Of a stretch of DNA of 64,000 bases, positions 35,479-44,983 are shown piece by piece (position 1 is the stretch's first letter; the number at the start of each line of letters is the position of its first letter). This DNA is from an uncultured Eubacteriales bacterium. GTDB lineage: Bacteria > Bacillota > Clostridia > Oscillospirales > QAMX01. The position numbers were made by a program, and so were the translations under genes. The stretch is taken from assembly GCA_905205975.1 (NCBI GenBank), contig CAJLFQ010000003.1:1-64000 (forward strand), given 5' to 3'. Under the pieces are notes generated by a model that was not told the DNA's origin, did not search any database, and saw nothing but the letters and a program-made list of their open reading frames with translations.

Positions 35479-38433
35479 ATGAAAAAGATCAGAAAATATG
35501 CGGTAATCTGCTATATCCTCGCGCTGGCGATGATCCTGCCGTTGAGCAGCATGGCAATTACCCCCATGAAGGAACAGTTCGTTGCTCCGGGCTATGCAGA
35601 TCCTTACATCGAAGGCGCCGGAAAATCGTCGCCCCTTTCCATCGAGGTCGACCACATTCCGAACGAACGCCTGAACATCAAAGTGACGGATTCGCGCACC
35701 GGTAAAGTCTGGGAGACCAACCCGGTATACACCGGCGGCGACAAAGCATCCACAACAGAAGACAAAAAGAAAGAGCTGCATTCGCAGATCCTTCTGACCT
35801 ACACGTTTGATAAAAACGGCAACGCCGACAAACTGGCGGATATCGGTTACATGTCTTCTGCAACGTCTGTCGGCAAATTCAACAGCTATGAGGAATCAGT
35901 CGTCAAGAACCAGCTGACCATTCAGTATGTGCTTGACAACGGTGACCTGCTGGACTATTATGTCGATGCAGACGCGCAAACACTGGAAGTCAACCAAATC
36001 CCGGCCGGCAGATCGGTCGTTGGATTCCGCGTTGGATACGGTTTCGGCGATAAGAACGCTTCGCTGTACCCGGTTATGATCACCGAGTCCCGTATGAACG
36101 AGATGCTTGATCGAATCGAGATCAAAGGCGAAGACGGAACCATTGACGAAGCCGCAACGGAAAAGATGAAAAAGAACATCCTTTCCAAATACCGTCTGAC
36201 GACGCTGGAAGGCAAGCTGGAAGAAATCGAACGCCAGGTCAAACGCCAGAAGACGGAAGAAGACAAAAAGAAGAAACGCAAGGAACTGGAAGATCAGCTG
36301 AATGATTACCTTGCGAAGTACCCGGTTCTCGAAGAGGAGAACATTTACGAACTGTACAGCGACGCAACCAGCACCACGAGAAATAAAAAGCTCCTGGTCA
36401 GCTACTGGGCATCGATCCCGTACACCCGTGAAGATCTCGACTTCGATAACCAGATGATCGGCTACGAGAAATCGGCAGGCGGCGTCAGCTTTGAAATCCC
36501 GGTGCTCTATATGATCGAAGGCAGCACCTTCCGTGCGACGGTTCTGACCAGTGAAATTGACCAACCGGCTGAAGTTGGCATCACCCGTCTGGACTTCCTG
36601 CCCGGTTTTGCCGGCGCCGACGATACCGTTCTGAAAGGCTACACCCTTGTCCCGGACGGCAGCGGCTCGCTCGTTCCGATCAACAGCGAAGACCAGCGCC
36701 AGACCGGTTACCAGGTTGCTGTTATGAACCGCCAGAAAGACGAAGGTCTTTCGATGAACTCCTCGAACATGCGCGACATCCCGTATTATGAATATACGCT
36801 GATGCCGGTGTTCGGCCAGAAGCAGGACGATAACGCTTACTTCTGCATCATCGAAGAAGGCTATGAATTCGCAAACATCACGGCTTATGTCGCAGATAGC
36901 TTTACGAAGTATAATACGGCCTTTGCCTCATTCTTCCCAATTGTTACCGACGATATCTACTACTCCTCCGGCAGCGAGAGCGGCATTACGATGTTCCCGA
37001 AGGTCAAAGTCGAAGAAGAGAAGATGTCGATCAAGTACACCCGCGACCCGGATACCAAAGAAGTCTCGACTGAAGAAGTCGTTAAGAAAACGGTCAGCAA
37101 CTACTGCCGTCTTCCGGCTTCCAACCTGTCCGTCCGCTATGCATTCCTCTCGGGGGATCAGGCGAACTACGTCGGTATGGCAAACTACTACCGCACGTAC
37201 CTGATGAATACCTACGACATGGAAAAACGCACCAACTTCGGTGAAGACATGACGTTCTATGCCGACCTTTATGGTATCATCGACAAAAAAATCAGCTTTG
37301 CCGGCTTCCCGATCAACCGGAAGTTCGCGCTGACGACGTTTGACCAGGCTGAAGAGATTGTTCAGGCACTCTTTGATAACGGCGTCAAGGATCTGAAACT
37401 CCGTTATCTCGGCATGATCAACGGCGGCATGAATCAGCGCTACGCCGGAAACTTCAAAGTGGAAGGCAACCTCGGCGGCAAGAAGGGCTATCAGAACTTC
37501 CTGACGAAGATGGAATCGCTCGGCGTTGAGGTTTACCCGGATATCGACGTGACGCACGTCTATCAGGACCGTATGTTTGACGGTTTCGACCCGAATGATG
37601 ATACGGTCATGACACTCGGTAAAACACAGTCGATCATCTTCGACTTCAACATCGCCACCGGTATCAAAGACCCGAGAAGCGACTCCCGCTATTATCATCC
37701 GCGCTGGATCATTTCCCCGCGCCTGTACGAAGACTTGTTCGATACGCTTCAGGAAAAGCTCGACAAGTTCGGCAACAAGCATATTTCTCTGAGTACACTT
37801 GGCAGCAAGCTTTCCTCTGACTATAACGAGGATATGATCATCGACCGCGGACAGACCGCCCGCGTGGTTGCAGATCAGCTCAAACAGTATCAAGAAGCCG
37901 GCTACGACATGATCGTCGAAAAAGGTTTTGTTTATACGCTGCCGTACGTTTCCACCGTTCTGGACATCCCGCTGACCTCCAGCATGTTCACGGTTGAAAT
38001 GTATGACATCCCGTTTGTTCAGCTTGTTCTGCACGGCTTGGTTGAATATGCCGGTGAACCGCTCAACCTCACGCAGGACGTTCAGTACAGCATTCTGAAA
38101 TGCCTGGAGTATGGCGCTACGGTCTATGGCCGGTACATGTATCAGCCGGATACCGTCTTCCAGAATACATACTTCCTGAACCTCTTCTCGCTCAACTATC
38201 AGAGCTGGATGGATGAAACCAAAGCAGTCTACACGGCAGTCAACGAGGCCATCCGTGACGTTCAGGGGCAGTTCATGGTGAACCACGAACGTCTGGCTGA
38301 CAACGTCTACCGTACGACTTACGAGAACGGCAAACAGGTAATCGTCAACTACAACACGGTTGATTACTTTGTTGAAGAACTCGGCGTTACGGTTGCAGCC
38401 AGAGGCTATTATGTAACGGGAGGTGCCCAGTAA
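35479..38433 (+). CDS. DUF5696 protein, probable secreted glycoside-hydrolase-like enzyme
   Basis: 984 residues. Signal peptide about 1-27 (YAVICYILALAMILPLSSMA). About 50-220 are beta-rich, 227-282 form a charged coiled coil (LEGKLEEIERQVKRQKTEEDKK-type), about 290-560 are again beta-rich, and about 580-900 look like a TIM barrel (KLRYLGMINGGMN, VEVYPDIDVTHVYQDR, HISLSTLGSKLSSDYN, YGATVYGRYMY). The overall plan, beta-sandwich then barrel, resembles large retaining glycosidases, but I cannot name catalytic residues with confidence. There is no lipobox or sortase motif. Neighbours are all transport or surface proteins, which supports glycan processing outside the membrane. Confidence 0.78.
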   Translation: MKKIRKYAVICYILALAMILPLSSMAITPMKEQFVAPGYADPYIEGAGKSSPLSIEVDHIPNERLNIKVTDSRTGKVWETNPVYTGGDKASTTEDKKKELHSQILLTYTFDKNGNADKLADIGYMSSATSVGKFNSYEESVVKNQLTIQYVLDNGDLLDYYVDADAQTLEVNQIPAGRSVVGFRVGYGFGDKNASLYPVMITESRMNEMLDRIEIKGEDGTIDEAATEKMKKNILSKYRLTTLEGKLEEIERQVKRQKTEEDKKKKRKELEDQLNDYLAKYPVLEEENIYELYSDATSTTRNKKLLVSYWASIPYTREDLDFDNQMIGYEKSAGGVSFEIPVLYMIEGSTFRATVLTSEIDQPAEVGITRLDFLPGFAGADDTVLKGYTLVPDGSGSLVPINSEDQRQTGYQVAVMNRQKDEGLSMNSSNMRDIPYYEYTLMPVFGQKQDDNAYFCIIEEGYEFANITAYVADSFTKYNTAFASFFPIVTDDIYYSSGSESGITMFPKVKVEEEKMSIKYTRDPDTKEVSTEEVVKKTVSNYCRLPASNLSVRYAFLSGDQANYVGMANYYRTYLMNTYDMEKRTNFGEDMTFYADLYGIIDKKISFAGFPINRKFALTTFDQAEEIVQALFDNGVKDLKLRYLGMINGGMNQRYAGNFKVEGNLGGKKGYQNFLTKMESLGVEVYPDIDVTHVYQDRMFDGFDPNDDTVMTLGKTQSIIFDFNIATGIKDPRSDSRYYHPRWIISPRLYEDLFDTLQEKLDKFGNKHISLSTLGSKLSSDYNEDMIIDRGQTARVVADQLKQYQEAGYDMIVEKGFVYTLPYVSTVLDIPLTSSMFTVEMYDIPFVQLVLHGLVEYAGEPLNLTQDVQYSILKCLEYGATVYGRYMYQPDTVFQNTYFLNLFSLNYQSWMDETKAVYTAVNEAIRDVQGQFMVNHERLADNVYRTTYENGKQVIVNYNTVDYFVEELGVTVAARGYYVTGGAQ

Positions 38434-39440
38434 TGGCGGCCGATGTCAAGAAAAAAGACGGCTTTTTCTACAAAGTCAAACGGTTTATTCTGAAGGCATT
38501 GCGAATGGACCTGATGGAAAGGCGAAACCTGGCGGGCTACGTTTTCGTCCTCCCGTTCATCTTGGGCTTGCTGCTGATCTTCCTGCCGTCCATGGTGCAG
38601 TCCTTCCTCTTCAGCCGCAGTGACATCGTCATTCGTGCCGATGGTACGGGCTATGACCTCATCAGCAAAGGCTTTATCCACTATTACGACTCGTTCTTCA
38701 CGGATACGGATTTCCGCATCAAGCTGGTGCATACGCTCCGCGATATCGTCATCAACCTGCCGGTTATCCTGATCTTCTCGTTCTTCATGGCACTGCTTTT
38801 GAACCGCAAGAAGTTCCCCGGAAGAACCGTGTTCCGTATCATCTTCTTCCTGCCGGTTATCATCTACACCGGTATTGCTTCCACCGCTGGTATCACCTCC
38901 GGCTCTTCCGAATTGTCTGAAGCGGCGTCGCAGGTCTTCGCAGACCCGACCATCGGCAACGAAGGGATGCAGTCCGGCGCAACCAGTATCATCGGTATGG
39001 CAATGAACATTGAAGCCATCATCTCGTCGCTCGGCTTGGGCACGACGCTGATGAACTTCATCCAGACCTCGATCAGCCGTCTGGAATGGATTATCCAGTC
39101 CTCCGGCGTTCAGATCCTCGTCTTCCTGGCCGCTCTGCAAGGCGTCCCGACTTCAATCTTTGAAGCCGCAAGCGTTGAAGGCCTGACGAGCTGGGAAATG
39201 TTCTGGAAGATCACGCTCCCGATGATCAGCCCGCAGATCCTGGTCAATACGATCTACACGGTCGTTGACTCCTTTACGAACCAGCGCTATGAGGTTCTTC
39301 CGTATATCCAGAAGATCTCATTTTCCAACGCGGACTACGGTCTCGGGTCGGCCATGGCGTTCATCTATTTCCTCTGTACGATCATCTTGATTGGTCTGGT
39401 TTCCCTGATCATCTCGAAGTTCGTATTCTACAACGAATAG
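38433..39440 (+). CDS. Sugar ABC transporter permease (MalF-type), second pair
   Basis: 335 residues. The N-terminal basic segment is followed by six membrane helices and a larger external loop (about 155-200). The EAA loop is EAASVEGLTSWEMFWKITLP. Its ATG overlaps the DUF5696 stop (TAATG), with SD GGGAGGTG upstream. It differs clearly from the first MalF-type permease, so the pairs are not a recent duplication. Confidence 0.9.
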   Translation: MAADVKKKDGFFYKVKRFILKALRMDLMERRNLAGYVFVLPFILGLLLIFLPSMVQSFLFSRSDIVIRADGTGYDLISKGFIHYYDSFFTDTDFRIKLVHTLRDIVINLPVILIFSFFMALLLNRKKFPGRTVFRIIFFLPVIIYTGIASTAGITSGSSELSEAASQVFADPTIGNEGMQSGATSIIGMAMNIEAIISSLGLGTTLMNFIQTSISRLEWIIQSSGVQILVFLAALQGVPTSIFEAASVEGLTSWEMFWKITLPMISPQILVNTIYTVVDSFTNQRYEVLPYIQKISFSNADYGLGSAMAFIYFLCTIILIGLVSLIISKFVFYNE

Positions 39441-39452
39441 GAGTGTGTGAAC

Positions 39453-40418
39453 ATGGAAAAAGTAGTCAAGAATCATACAACTACCTATCGTGAGACAACG
39501 AAAGGCGAACGTGCAAAAGCCAAATATCTGTCTTGGCGTTTTGTCGCGACGATCTTTGGGAACATCTTTGCGTACGTTCTGACCATTGGTATCGCATTCG
39601 TCATCATCTACCCGCTGCTTCGCCGTATCGGCAACGCGTTCAAACCGGTTGAAGAGTTCTACGATACCTCAATCGTTTACTTCCCCAGAAACCCAACCTT
39701 TGAGGTTGTGCGTCAGGCTTTCTACAGACTGAACTTCAAGCAAGTTGGTATCCCGTCCTTCCTGATGGCGCTGTACGTCGGCCTGACACAGATGGTCGTC
39801 GCACTGCTCGTCGGTTACGGGTTTGCCCGTTTCAAGTTCAGAGGCTCCAGAGTTCTGTTTGCGTGCGTGATTCTGACGCTGGTCGTTCCGCCGCAGACGA
39901 TTTTGATCCCGCTGTACCTGCGCTTCCGTTATTTCGATATCCTCGGGATTTTCAAAGCCATTACCGGCCACTCTCTGAAGCTGATCGATACCTACTGGTG
40001 TCAGATCCTGCTTTCAGCAACCGGTCTCGGCTGGAAGAACGGCTTGTACATCTACTTGATGCGCCAGTACTTCCGCGGCGTCCCGAAGGCGCTGGAAGAA
40101 GCGGCCTACATCGACGGCGCACGGACGTTTAAGGCGTTTGTGAAGATCATGGTGCCGTCCGCACTCCCGATGATGCTGACGGTTTTCCTCTTCTCCTTCT
40201 CCTGGCAGTGGACGGATACGTTCTACACCGGCACCTTCCTCATCAAGAAGAAGCTGCTGGCGACGAGCGTCAACGCGATTACGCATGAAAATGAGCTGAT
40301 GGCATTCAACCTCCAGCAGACGGCTATCCTCATCATCCTGATCCCGCTGATCTTCCTGTTCGTTGTCACACAGCGTTACTTCGTCGAAGGTATCGAACGT
40401 TCCGGCTTGACCGGCTGA
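39453..40418 (+). CDS. Sugar ABC transporter permease (MalG-type), second pair
   Basis: 321 residues, six membrane helices. The EAA loop is EAAYIDGARTFKAFVKIMVP, and TLVVPPQTILIPLYLRFRYFDILG precedes it. I start at the ATG at 39453, 7 nt after AGGAG; the GTG at 39447 would be too near the SD. It is the last gene of the operon. Confidence 0.9.
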   Translation: MEKVVKNHTTTYRETTKGERAKAKYLSWRFVATIFGNIFAYVLTIGIAFVIIYPLLRRIGNAFKPVEEFYDTSIVYFPRNPTFEVVRQAFYRLNFKQVGIPSFLMALYVGLTQMVVALLVGYGFARFKFRGSRVLFACVILTLVVPPQTILIPLYLRFRYFDILGIFKAITGHSLKLIDTYWCQILLSATGLGWKNGLYIYLMRQYFRGVPKALEEAAYIDGARTFKAFVKIMVPSALPMMLTVFLFSFSWQWTDTFYTGTFLIKKKLLATSVNAITHENELMAFNLQQTAILIILIPLIFLFVVTQRYFVEGIERSGLTG

Positions 40419-40449
40419 TTCTGTACACGTCGGCGCAAAACAAACCACA

Positions 40450-40484
40450 AAACGGCGCTCGGCCTGCTTGGCCGGGCGCCGTTT
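40450..40484 (+). terminator. Terminator of the DUF5696 / ABC operon
   Basis: A long GC-rich stem, AAACGGCGC (40450-40458) with GCGCCGTTT (40476-40484) plus CGGCC/GGCCG inside. Only three T follow, so it may be leaky. Confidence 0.7.
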
Positions 40485-40509
40485 GGCATACAGCCGGGAA
40501 AAAGAGGGT

Positions 40510-40539
40510 TTGACGCAGAGATACCGTTTGTGATATAAT
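40510..40539 (+). promoter_or_regulatory. Promoter of the zapA-mre operon
   Basis: TTGACG (40510-40515), 18 bp, TATAAT (40534-40539). Confidence 0.83.
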
Positions 40540-40585
40540 AAAAGATGGAAAATCTTATGCCGATCGTCAAAGGAGTGATGAGCGG

Positions 40586-40918
40586 ATGGCAAACCGCGTA
40601 ACAATTCAAATTTGCGGGACCTCATTTGCGCTGCTGGCGGATGAGTCGCCCGAATATGTTCAAAAATTAGCAGAATACCTGGATGCCCGCTGCCCGGCAG
40701 GCGACGGAACGCCTCAGATGACAGCGCTTGTCCTGGGCGGCTTGGCTGCTGTGGAAGAGCTTTTTCAAACACGGGAAAAATCAAAAGAAACCGAAGCGCA
40801 GATCCGGACCTATGAAGCGGAAACCGTTCGTCTCCGCAGCGAACTGGCGGCGCTGAAACGGGAACTCTCTTACCGGGAAACGCAGCAGCGCACCCAACCG
40901 GAAGGCGGCAACACATGA
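40586..40918 (+). CDS. zapA: Cell division protein ZapA
   Basis: 110 residues. The N-terminal part (MANRVTIQICGTSFALLADESPEYVQKLAEYLD) is the ZapA fold, and a coiled coil fills about 60-100. ZapA bundles FtsZ filaments. It is the first gene of an operon of division and shape genes, and its stop overlaps the maf start (ATGA). Confidence 0.87.
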   Translation: MANRVTIQICGTSFALLADESPEYVQKLAEYLDARCPAGDGTPQMTALVLGGLAAVEELFQTREKSKETEAQIRTYEAETVRLRSELAALKRELSYRETQQRTQPEGGNT

Positions 40919-41502
40919 CGCCAATCATTCTGGCCTCCAAATCGCCGCGAAGAGCAGAACTGATGCAGCAGATCGGGCTGCCGTTTACGGTTTGTCCGGC
41001 GGATGCCGATGAATCGGTTACGCCGGAGCTGTCGCCTGCAGAAGCGGTTGCAGAAATCTCAAAGCGGAAGGCGCTGGCGGTTCGAAAAATGCGGGATGCG
41101 GGGGATGTGATTGTCGCCTGCGATACCGTTGTGGCGCTGGATCACCGGATCTTCGGCAAACCGCATACGGCGGAAGAGGCAGAGGCCATGCTGCACCTGC
41201 TGTCCGGCCGTACCCATTCCGTTTTTTCAGGTCTGACGGTCTGCTGCGGCACAGCCGTGACTTCGGCTGTGGAATGCACCGACGTGACGTTCCGTACGCT
41301 CTCTGATGCGGAAATCACTGCATATGTGAAAAGCGGAGAACCCATGGACAAGGCCGGCGCCTACGGCATTCAGGGACTTGGCGCTGTGCTGGTTGAACGC
41401 ATTGCCGGCGATTATTTCAATGTCGTCGGTCTGCCGCTCTGCCGCCTTGCACAGATGCTGTGCCCGTTTGGTATCCGGATTCTGAAATCTGTGGACTGTT
41501 GA
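40915..41502 (+). CDS. maf: Maf-family nucleoside triphosphate pyrophosphatase
   Basis: 195 residues. ILASKSPRRAELM at the N-terminus, ACDTVVALDHRIFGKP in the middle and DKAGAYGIQGLGAVLVERIAGDYFNVVGLPL at the C-terminus are the Maf signatures. The enzyme hydrolyses dTTP/UTP or modified nucleotides and is often linked to division genes, as here. Confidence 0.93.
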   Translation: MTPIILASKSPRRAELMQQIGLPFTVCPADADESVTPELSPAEAVAEISKRKALAVRKMRDAGDVIVACDTVVALDHRIFGKPHTAEEAEAMLHLLSGRTHSVFSGLTVCCGTAVTSAVECTDVTFRTLSDAEITAYVKSGEPMDKAGAYGIQGLGAVLVERIAGDYFNVVGLPLCRLAQMLCPFGIRILKSVDC

Positions 41503-41517
41503 TTGAGGTGACCATGT

Positions 41518-42348
41518 ATGAGACGCTTTTTCCAGAATAAAGCCGTGGTGATTGCCTTGATTCTGATTGCTGTGGTTCTGTTGGCGTCCGCTGCGCTTTC
41601 GATTTTTGCGAAGGGAACGTCGCTGCCATACCGGATTGCAAATGCCATTGTATCGCCTTTCCAAAAGGGGTTCACCGCCGCCAAAAACGGCGTCGCATCG
41701 TTCTGGGACGCCCATACAAAATATGACGCGCTGCTCAAGGAAAATGAGGCGCTGAAGGATGAATTGCGGGCAGTCAAAGAACTGATCGGCGATGCGGCGC
41801 GTTACCGCAGCGAAAATGAAACGCTGCGGGCGCTGCTCGATATCCGCAAACAGTATGCGAACCTGACCATCGATACGGCATCGGTCATAGCATGGAATGA
41901 TACGGCTTGGTCGTCTGTTTTTACCATCAACAAAGGCACGCGTGACGGGGTTCAGAAGGGATGCTGCGTGATGACGAAAGACGGCGTTGCAGGCGTGGTC
42001 ACACAAGCCGAATCGACTACGGCGGAGGTTCGATCCGTCGTGGATTCGCGTTTCAGCGCCGGCGCGTGGATTCCGTCGACCGGTTTGTTCGCACAGGCAA
42101 GCGGCGATTTCCGCCTGATGAAAAACGGCCGCCTGTGCCTGGAACTGATTCCGCTCAACAGCGCCGTCAAAGCGGGGGACCGCGTCGTGACATCCGGCGT
42201 CGGCGGCGTTTTTCCGCCGGAGCTTGTCATTGGTGAGGTTTCCGCAGTCCAAACGGCGCCGGACGGCATGACCTTGTATGCCGAAGTGACTCCGTCAGCA
42301 TTGCTGGAACAGATGCAGCAGGTGTTTGTCGTGCTTGCTTTTGAGTAG
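41518..42348 (+). CDS. mreC: Rod-shape protein MreC
   Basis: 276 residues. One N-terminal membrane helix (about 10-32), a coiled coil (about 68-105, ENEALKDELRAVKELI) and the beta-barrel domain (NDTAWSSVFTINKGTRDGVQKGCCV, later VVTSGVGGVFPPELVIGEV). MreC organises the elongasome outside the membrane. SD GAGGTG precedes the ATG. mreB is not adjacent. Confidence 0.94.
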   Translation: MRRFFQNKAVVIALILIAVVLLASAALSIFAKGTSLPYRIANAIVSPFQKGFTAAKNGVASFWDAHTKYDALLKENEALKDELRAVKELIGDAARYRSENETLRALLDIRKQYANLTIDTASVIAWNDTAWSSVFTINKGTRDGVQKGCCVMTKDGVAGVVTQAESTTAEVRSVVDSRFSAGAWIPSTGLFAQASGDFRLMKNGRLCLELIPLNSAVKAGDRVVTSGVGGVFPPELVIGEVSAVQTAPDGMTLYAEVTPSALLEQMQQVFVVLAFE

Positions 42349-42362
42349 GAGGCGTTGCGCAA

Positions 42363-42890
42363 ATGAACCTGATCCGAAAAGACTGGATCGTGAAAACGCT
42401 GGCGTATGCCTTGCTTCTTGTTTTGATCGCGGCATTGGAAACATCTGTTTTGTCCGGCTGGCGTATTTTCGGAGCCGCGCCGGAGCTGCTGGTGTTTATT
42501 GCGGCGGCTGCGGCCGTCTATGAAGGCCCTGTCGCTGCCGTGCTGTGCGGTTTTTTTGCCGGACTGCTGCTGGATGGGCTGGGTACCGGCAGCCTCTGGT
42601 GGAATACGGTCGCGCTGACCGGTATGACTGCGGTTATCTGGGCGGTTTCTCCGCTGATCTTTCGCCGCAGGGTTTTGACCGTGATGATGTGGGGCGCGCT
42701 GATGCAGTTTCTCTGTGAGTTTGCCCGCTTTTTCATTACGCTGTATCTCTTTTCAAAATCCGGCCTGTCGCCGGTCGTGACGGTGATCCTGCCGCGTCTG
42801 CTCTACTCGGCTGCACTGTCGCCGCTGGTGATTCTGCCGACGGCTTTCCTGTACAAACGCTATACCCAAGAGCCGTCTATTTTTCGCTGA
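42363..42890 (+). CDS. mreD: Rod-shape protein MreD
   Basis: 175 residues with five or six membrane helices and almost no soluble part, as in MreD. It has AGGAGG upstream, 14 nt after mreC, and precedes the PBP2 gene. Confidence 0.85.
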   Translation: MNLIRKDWIVKTLAYALLLVLIAALETSVLSGWRIFGAAPELLVFIAAAAAVYEGPVAAVLCGFFAGLLLDGLGTGSLWWNTVALTGMTAVIWAVSPLIFRRRVLTVMMWGALMQFLCEFARFFITLYLFSKSGLSPVVTVILPRLLYSAALSPLVILPTAFLYKRYTQEPSIFR

Positions 42891-42919
42891 AGAACATACA
42901 TCAAAGGAGGTGAACCGCC

Positions 42920-44962
42920 ATGCCCCGAACAAAGCATACCTTCTGGCGTATCTGCTTGGTTGGATTGATGGCACTGACCCTGACAGCAACCATGGCGGTG
43001 CGCCTGCTTCGCTTGCAGCTGGCAGCCCCCGCGGAGACGAAAACCAATGGCGGTGCGCAGAAAACGACGCTTTACACAAGAATCATTCCGGCTGCGCGCG
43101 GAGAAATTCTGGATCGCTACGGTCGGAAGCTGGTCGCCAACCGCATTTCCTATCAGCTGACCTTTGATTATCTCCTTTGGAGCAAGTCCAGACAAAACGA
43201 TGTCCTGATGGCGCTGACAGAGTTGTGCGGTTCCTACGGGCTGACGTACGAAGACCATCTGCCGCTGACCGCAGACGGAACGGCATATCAAACCGACCGC
43301 TCCGGAGAAGACGCCATGGACAAGCGTCTGAATCAATTTTTGCAGGCGCAGAAATGGGCGGAGACGATGGAACCGGCAGAGCTGTTCCAAAAGCTCTGCC
43401 AACGCTACCGCATCGATGAAACGCTGACAGCAGAGACGGCAAGGACAATTGCGGGGATCCGCTTTGATCTGGAAACCGGCCGTTTTTCCACGCTGGAACC
43501 GTTTGTTTTCCTGAAAGAGATTCCGCTGGAACTGGCGATCTGCATCGGCGAACGCGCGGATGATTTGCCGGGTGTCCGTGCGGAAACAACCTATCAGCGC
43601 GAATATCAGACGATCTATGCGGCGCATACGCTGGGGCATCTGGGGCTGATCAATGCCGACGAATACGCGGAACTGGCAGATCAGGGCTATCGCTCCAACG
43701 ACCGCGTCGGACGGGACGGTGCGGAAAAAGCGTTTGAATCCGATCTGCATGGCCGTGCCGGATATGAAAAACTGCGCCTGACTGCCGACGGGCACGTTGT
43801 TGACGTGCTGGAAGATCGCCCGGCCGAGGCAGGCAGCAACGTCATGCTGACGATCGATATCCGCCTGCAAGCTGCGGTGGAACGCGCTTTGGCGGAACAG
43901 ATCGAGTTGATGGTTGCGGAAGGCGTGGAAGACCCGGAAAAACCACAGGACGTCGCAGGCGGCGCAGCGGTGGTCATTGATATCGCCACGGGCGATGTGC
44001 TGGCGGAAGCATCCTATCCGACCTATGATCTCTCGCGCTTCAACGAACTGTTCAACGAGCTGAATGCGGACGAACGGACGCCCATGCTCAACCGGGCGGT
44101 CAGCGGCATCTATTCGCCGGGGTCGATCTTCAAGATGGTCACGTCGGTTGCGGGTTTGGAGCTCGGCATTATCACGCCGGAGACGGTGATTGAAGACACC
44201 GGCGTCTACCGCTTTTATCAGGACTATCAGCCATCCTGCTGGCTGTACAGCGCATCTCGTATGACGCATGGCGATGAAACGGTCGTCACAGCGCTGCGCG
44301 ACTCGTGCAACATCTTCTTCTTTGACGTCGGCCGCCGCATCGGCATCGAGCAGCTGGCGGAATATGCCCGCGTGTTCGGCTTTGGCGAATACACCGGGAT
44401 TGAATTGAGCGGCGAGTCGCGCGGTTATGTCGCCTCGCCGGAATCCAAGAGAAAACTGGAAGGTCGGCCGTGGGTCAACGGCGACACATTGGCGGCAGCC
44501 ATCGGGCAGTCGTCCAACCTCTTCACGCCGCTGCAAATGGCCAATTACATCGCAACCCTTGCCAATGGGGGAACGCGTTATGAAACCCATCTGCTGAAAT
44601 ATGTCTGCGCCAGCGACTATTCATCCGTCCTGTCTGCCACACAGTCGGTCATCGCCGGACGGGTGGAAATGTCGGAGCAGACCTACCAGACCGTGATGGA
44701 AGGTATGTCCGAAGTCACAGAGAACGGTACGGCAGCCGGCGCATTTAAGAACTACCGGATTCACGTCGGTGGAAAAACCGGCTCGGCGCAGGTTTCTTCC
44801 GGTACGGCAAACAGCGTTTTTGCCGCATTTGCACCGTTTGATGAGCCGGAAATTGCCGTGGTTGTCGTTGTGGAACACGGCGGCTCCGGCAACCGGATTG
44901 CGCCGATTGCACGCAGCATCTTTGACGCATATTTCGCATTGAAAGAAACGTATCAACGCTGA
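42920..44962 (+). CDS. mrdA: Penicillin-binding protein 2, class B transpeptidase
   Basis: 680 residues. One N-terminal membrane helix (about 10-30), the dimerisation domain (IIPAARGEILDRYGRKLVAN), and the transpeptidase with Ser402-x-x-Lys405 (SIFK), Ser-Cys-Asn starting at 462, and Lys619-Thr-Gly. It cross-links lateral-wall peptidoglycan together with MreC/MreD and a SEDS polymerase, which is not in the window. SD AAAGGAGGTGA precedes the ATG. Confidence 0.93.
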   Translation: MPRTKHTFWRICLVGLMALTLTATMAVRLLRLQLAAPAETKTNGGAQKTTLYTRIIPAARGEILDRYGRKLVANRISYQLTFDYLLWSKSRQNDVLMALTELCGSYGLTYEDHLPLTADGTAYQTDRSGEDAMDKRLNQFLQAQKWAETMEPAELFQKLCQRYRIDETLTAETARTIAGIRFDLETGRFSTLEPFVFLKEIPLELAICIGERADDLPGVRAETTYQREYQTIYAAHTLGHLGLINADEYAELADQGYRSNDRVGRDGAEKAFESDLHGRAGYEKLRLTADGHVVDVLEDRPAEAGSNVMLTIDIRLQAAVERALAEQIELMVAEGVEDPEKPQDVAGGAAVVIDIATGDVLAEASYPTYDLSRFNELFNELNADERTPMLNRAVSGIYSPGSIFKMVTSVAGLELGIITPETVIEDTGVYRFYQDYQPSCWLYSASRMTHGDETVVTALRDSCNIFFFDVGRRIGIEQLAEYARVFGFGEYTGIELSGESRGYVASPESKRKLEGRPWVNGDTLAAAIGQSSNLFTPLQMANYIATLANGGTRYETHLLKYVCASDYSSVLSATQSVIAGRVEMSEQTYQTVMEGMSEVTENGTAAGAFKNYRIHVGGKTGSAQVSSGTANSVFAAFAPFDEPEIAVVVVVEHGGSGNRIAPIARSIFDAYFALKETYQR

Positions 44963-44983
44963 TTTTGAGGAGGGCAGAACGAG

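Noticed and set aside
36928..38286. 452-codon minus-strand frame inside the DUF5696 gene
   Set aside because: Antisense shadow. The plus-strand gene has signal peptide, SD and operon context; this frame has none.
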